From Flavobacteriaceae bacterium PS02338 (GTDB lineage Bacteria; Bacteroidota; Bacteroidia; Sphingobacteriales; Sphingobacteriaceae), in assembly GCA_029959615.1 (NCBI GenBank), contig JASCOD010000002.1, positions 620,001-684,000 of the forward strand: a stretch of 64,000 bases of DNA. Reading direction: 5' to 3'. The notes under the pieces are model-generated. The model saw nothing but the letters and a program-made list of their open reading frames with translations, was not told the DNA's origin and did not search any database. The translations under genes were made by a program, and so were the position numbers. Position 1 is the stretch's first letter, and every line of letters begins with the position of its first letter. This document shows positions 63,763-64,000 of this stretch, piece after piece.

Positions 63763-64000
63763 ATGTCTTATATTTCATCCTCAAAAAAATATGTATATCT
63801 CCTTGCTGTAGCAGGAATAATTACACAAAGCTGTACCACCACTAACACTACCGTTAAGGAAGACAAATTTGAAGTGACGGACTCCTTAATCAGCAAGTTA
63901 TTGATTGATACGGTACAATCGCCAAATAACCGCATGGACCTTAATTTCTCCGCAAAGATTACCGCTAACGAAGATTTACAGGCATCCATTTACCCCATGG
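63763..64000 (+). CDS. RND efflux periplasmic adaptor (lipoprotein), 5' end cut by the right edge
   Basis: 79 codons visible. N-terminus has a lipobox AVAGIITQSC (Cys24), so a membrane-anchored adaptor. NRMDLNFSAKITANEDLQAS is the beginning of the membrane-fusion-protein beta-barrel or lipoyl region as in CzcB/CusB homologues. Gene starts 4 nt after the TolC-type stop. The rest lies outside, so the pump type cannot be settled. Confidence 0.78.
   Translation, partial: MSYISSSKKYVYLLAVAGIITQSCTTTNTTVKEDKFEVTDSLISKLLIDTVQSPNNRMDLNFSAKITANEDLQASIYPM

Noticed and set aside
1..64000. tRNA, rRNA, tmRNA, transposase or prophage genes
   Set aside because: No cloverleaf, CCA-ended stem, rRNA-like stretch or transposase/integrase motif was recognised in the gaps or frames. 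I did not run a covariance search, so a diverged RNA could be missed.

Overview
The window reads as chromosomal DNA of a Bacteroidota bacterium, most like the Sphingobacteriaceae (Pedobacter-like). The evidence is a SusC/SusD pair, many Sec and lipoprotein signals, Bacteroidota -7 elements (TAnnTTTG) in front of many genes, AT-rich intergenic DNA, and a core gene set with familiar Bacteroidota partners (DUF4890, DUF5689, DUF6624, a TPR histidine kinase). I see no rRNA, tRNA, transposase, prophage or CRISPR array. Gene starts were set by reading signal peptides, ATG/TTG codons and -7 elements.

Layout. 1-8604: 5' part of hemF (cut by the left edge), a 16-unit array of degenerate 21-bp repeats, a SNF2 helicase, a decayed remnant of a secreted-protein C-terminus, small lipoproteins, a two-gene cassette of unknown function, a FUSC membrane protein, and an array of degenerate 11-bp repeats. 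8605-15138: four secreted carbohydrate enzymes (GH88, beta-helix protein, PL38-like lyase, GH2), probably for a uronic-acid-containing glycan, without their own SusC/D. 15575-30121: housekeeping and signalling genes (MaoC, MazG-like, TPR histidine kinase, ClC channel, RluA-type synthase, PPK2, PBP1A), a protease-propeller-Omp85 fusion, a GIY-YIG protein, an S24-type repressor and a DUF4890 protein.

30253-46720 is the most coherent and interesting block. On the minus strand run SusC, SusD, a DUF5689 lipoprotein, a calcineurin-like phosphoesterase, a glycerophosphodiester phosphodiesterase, a GlpT-type transporter and an SGNH hydrolase. Next to them lie a DeoR/GlpR-type regulator and, divergently, glpD, glpK and a GlpF-type channel. 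Read together it looks like a complete outer-membrane-to-cytoplasm route for glycerophosphate-containing polymers or lipids: capture by SusC/D, cleavage in the periplasm, import of glycerol-3-phosphate or glycerol, and oxidation to dihydroxyacetone phosphate.

46717-64000: a hybrid sensor kinase, an overlapping CDF-NUDIX-CPBP operon, an aminotransferase, a DUF6624 lipoprotein, an FtsX-type permease, queA, ispD, a flavin-dependent oxidoreductase, a large lipoprotein, an OmpR/HAMP two-component pair, a RaiA-like ribosome-associated protein, a cluster of TTGCAA-loop hairpins, and the start of a TolC/adaptor (Czc/Cus-type) efflux operon that runs off the right edge.
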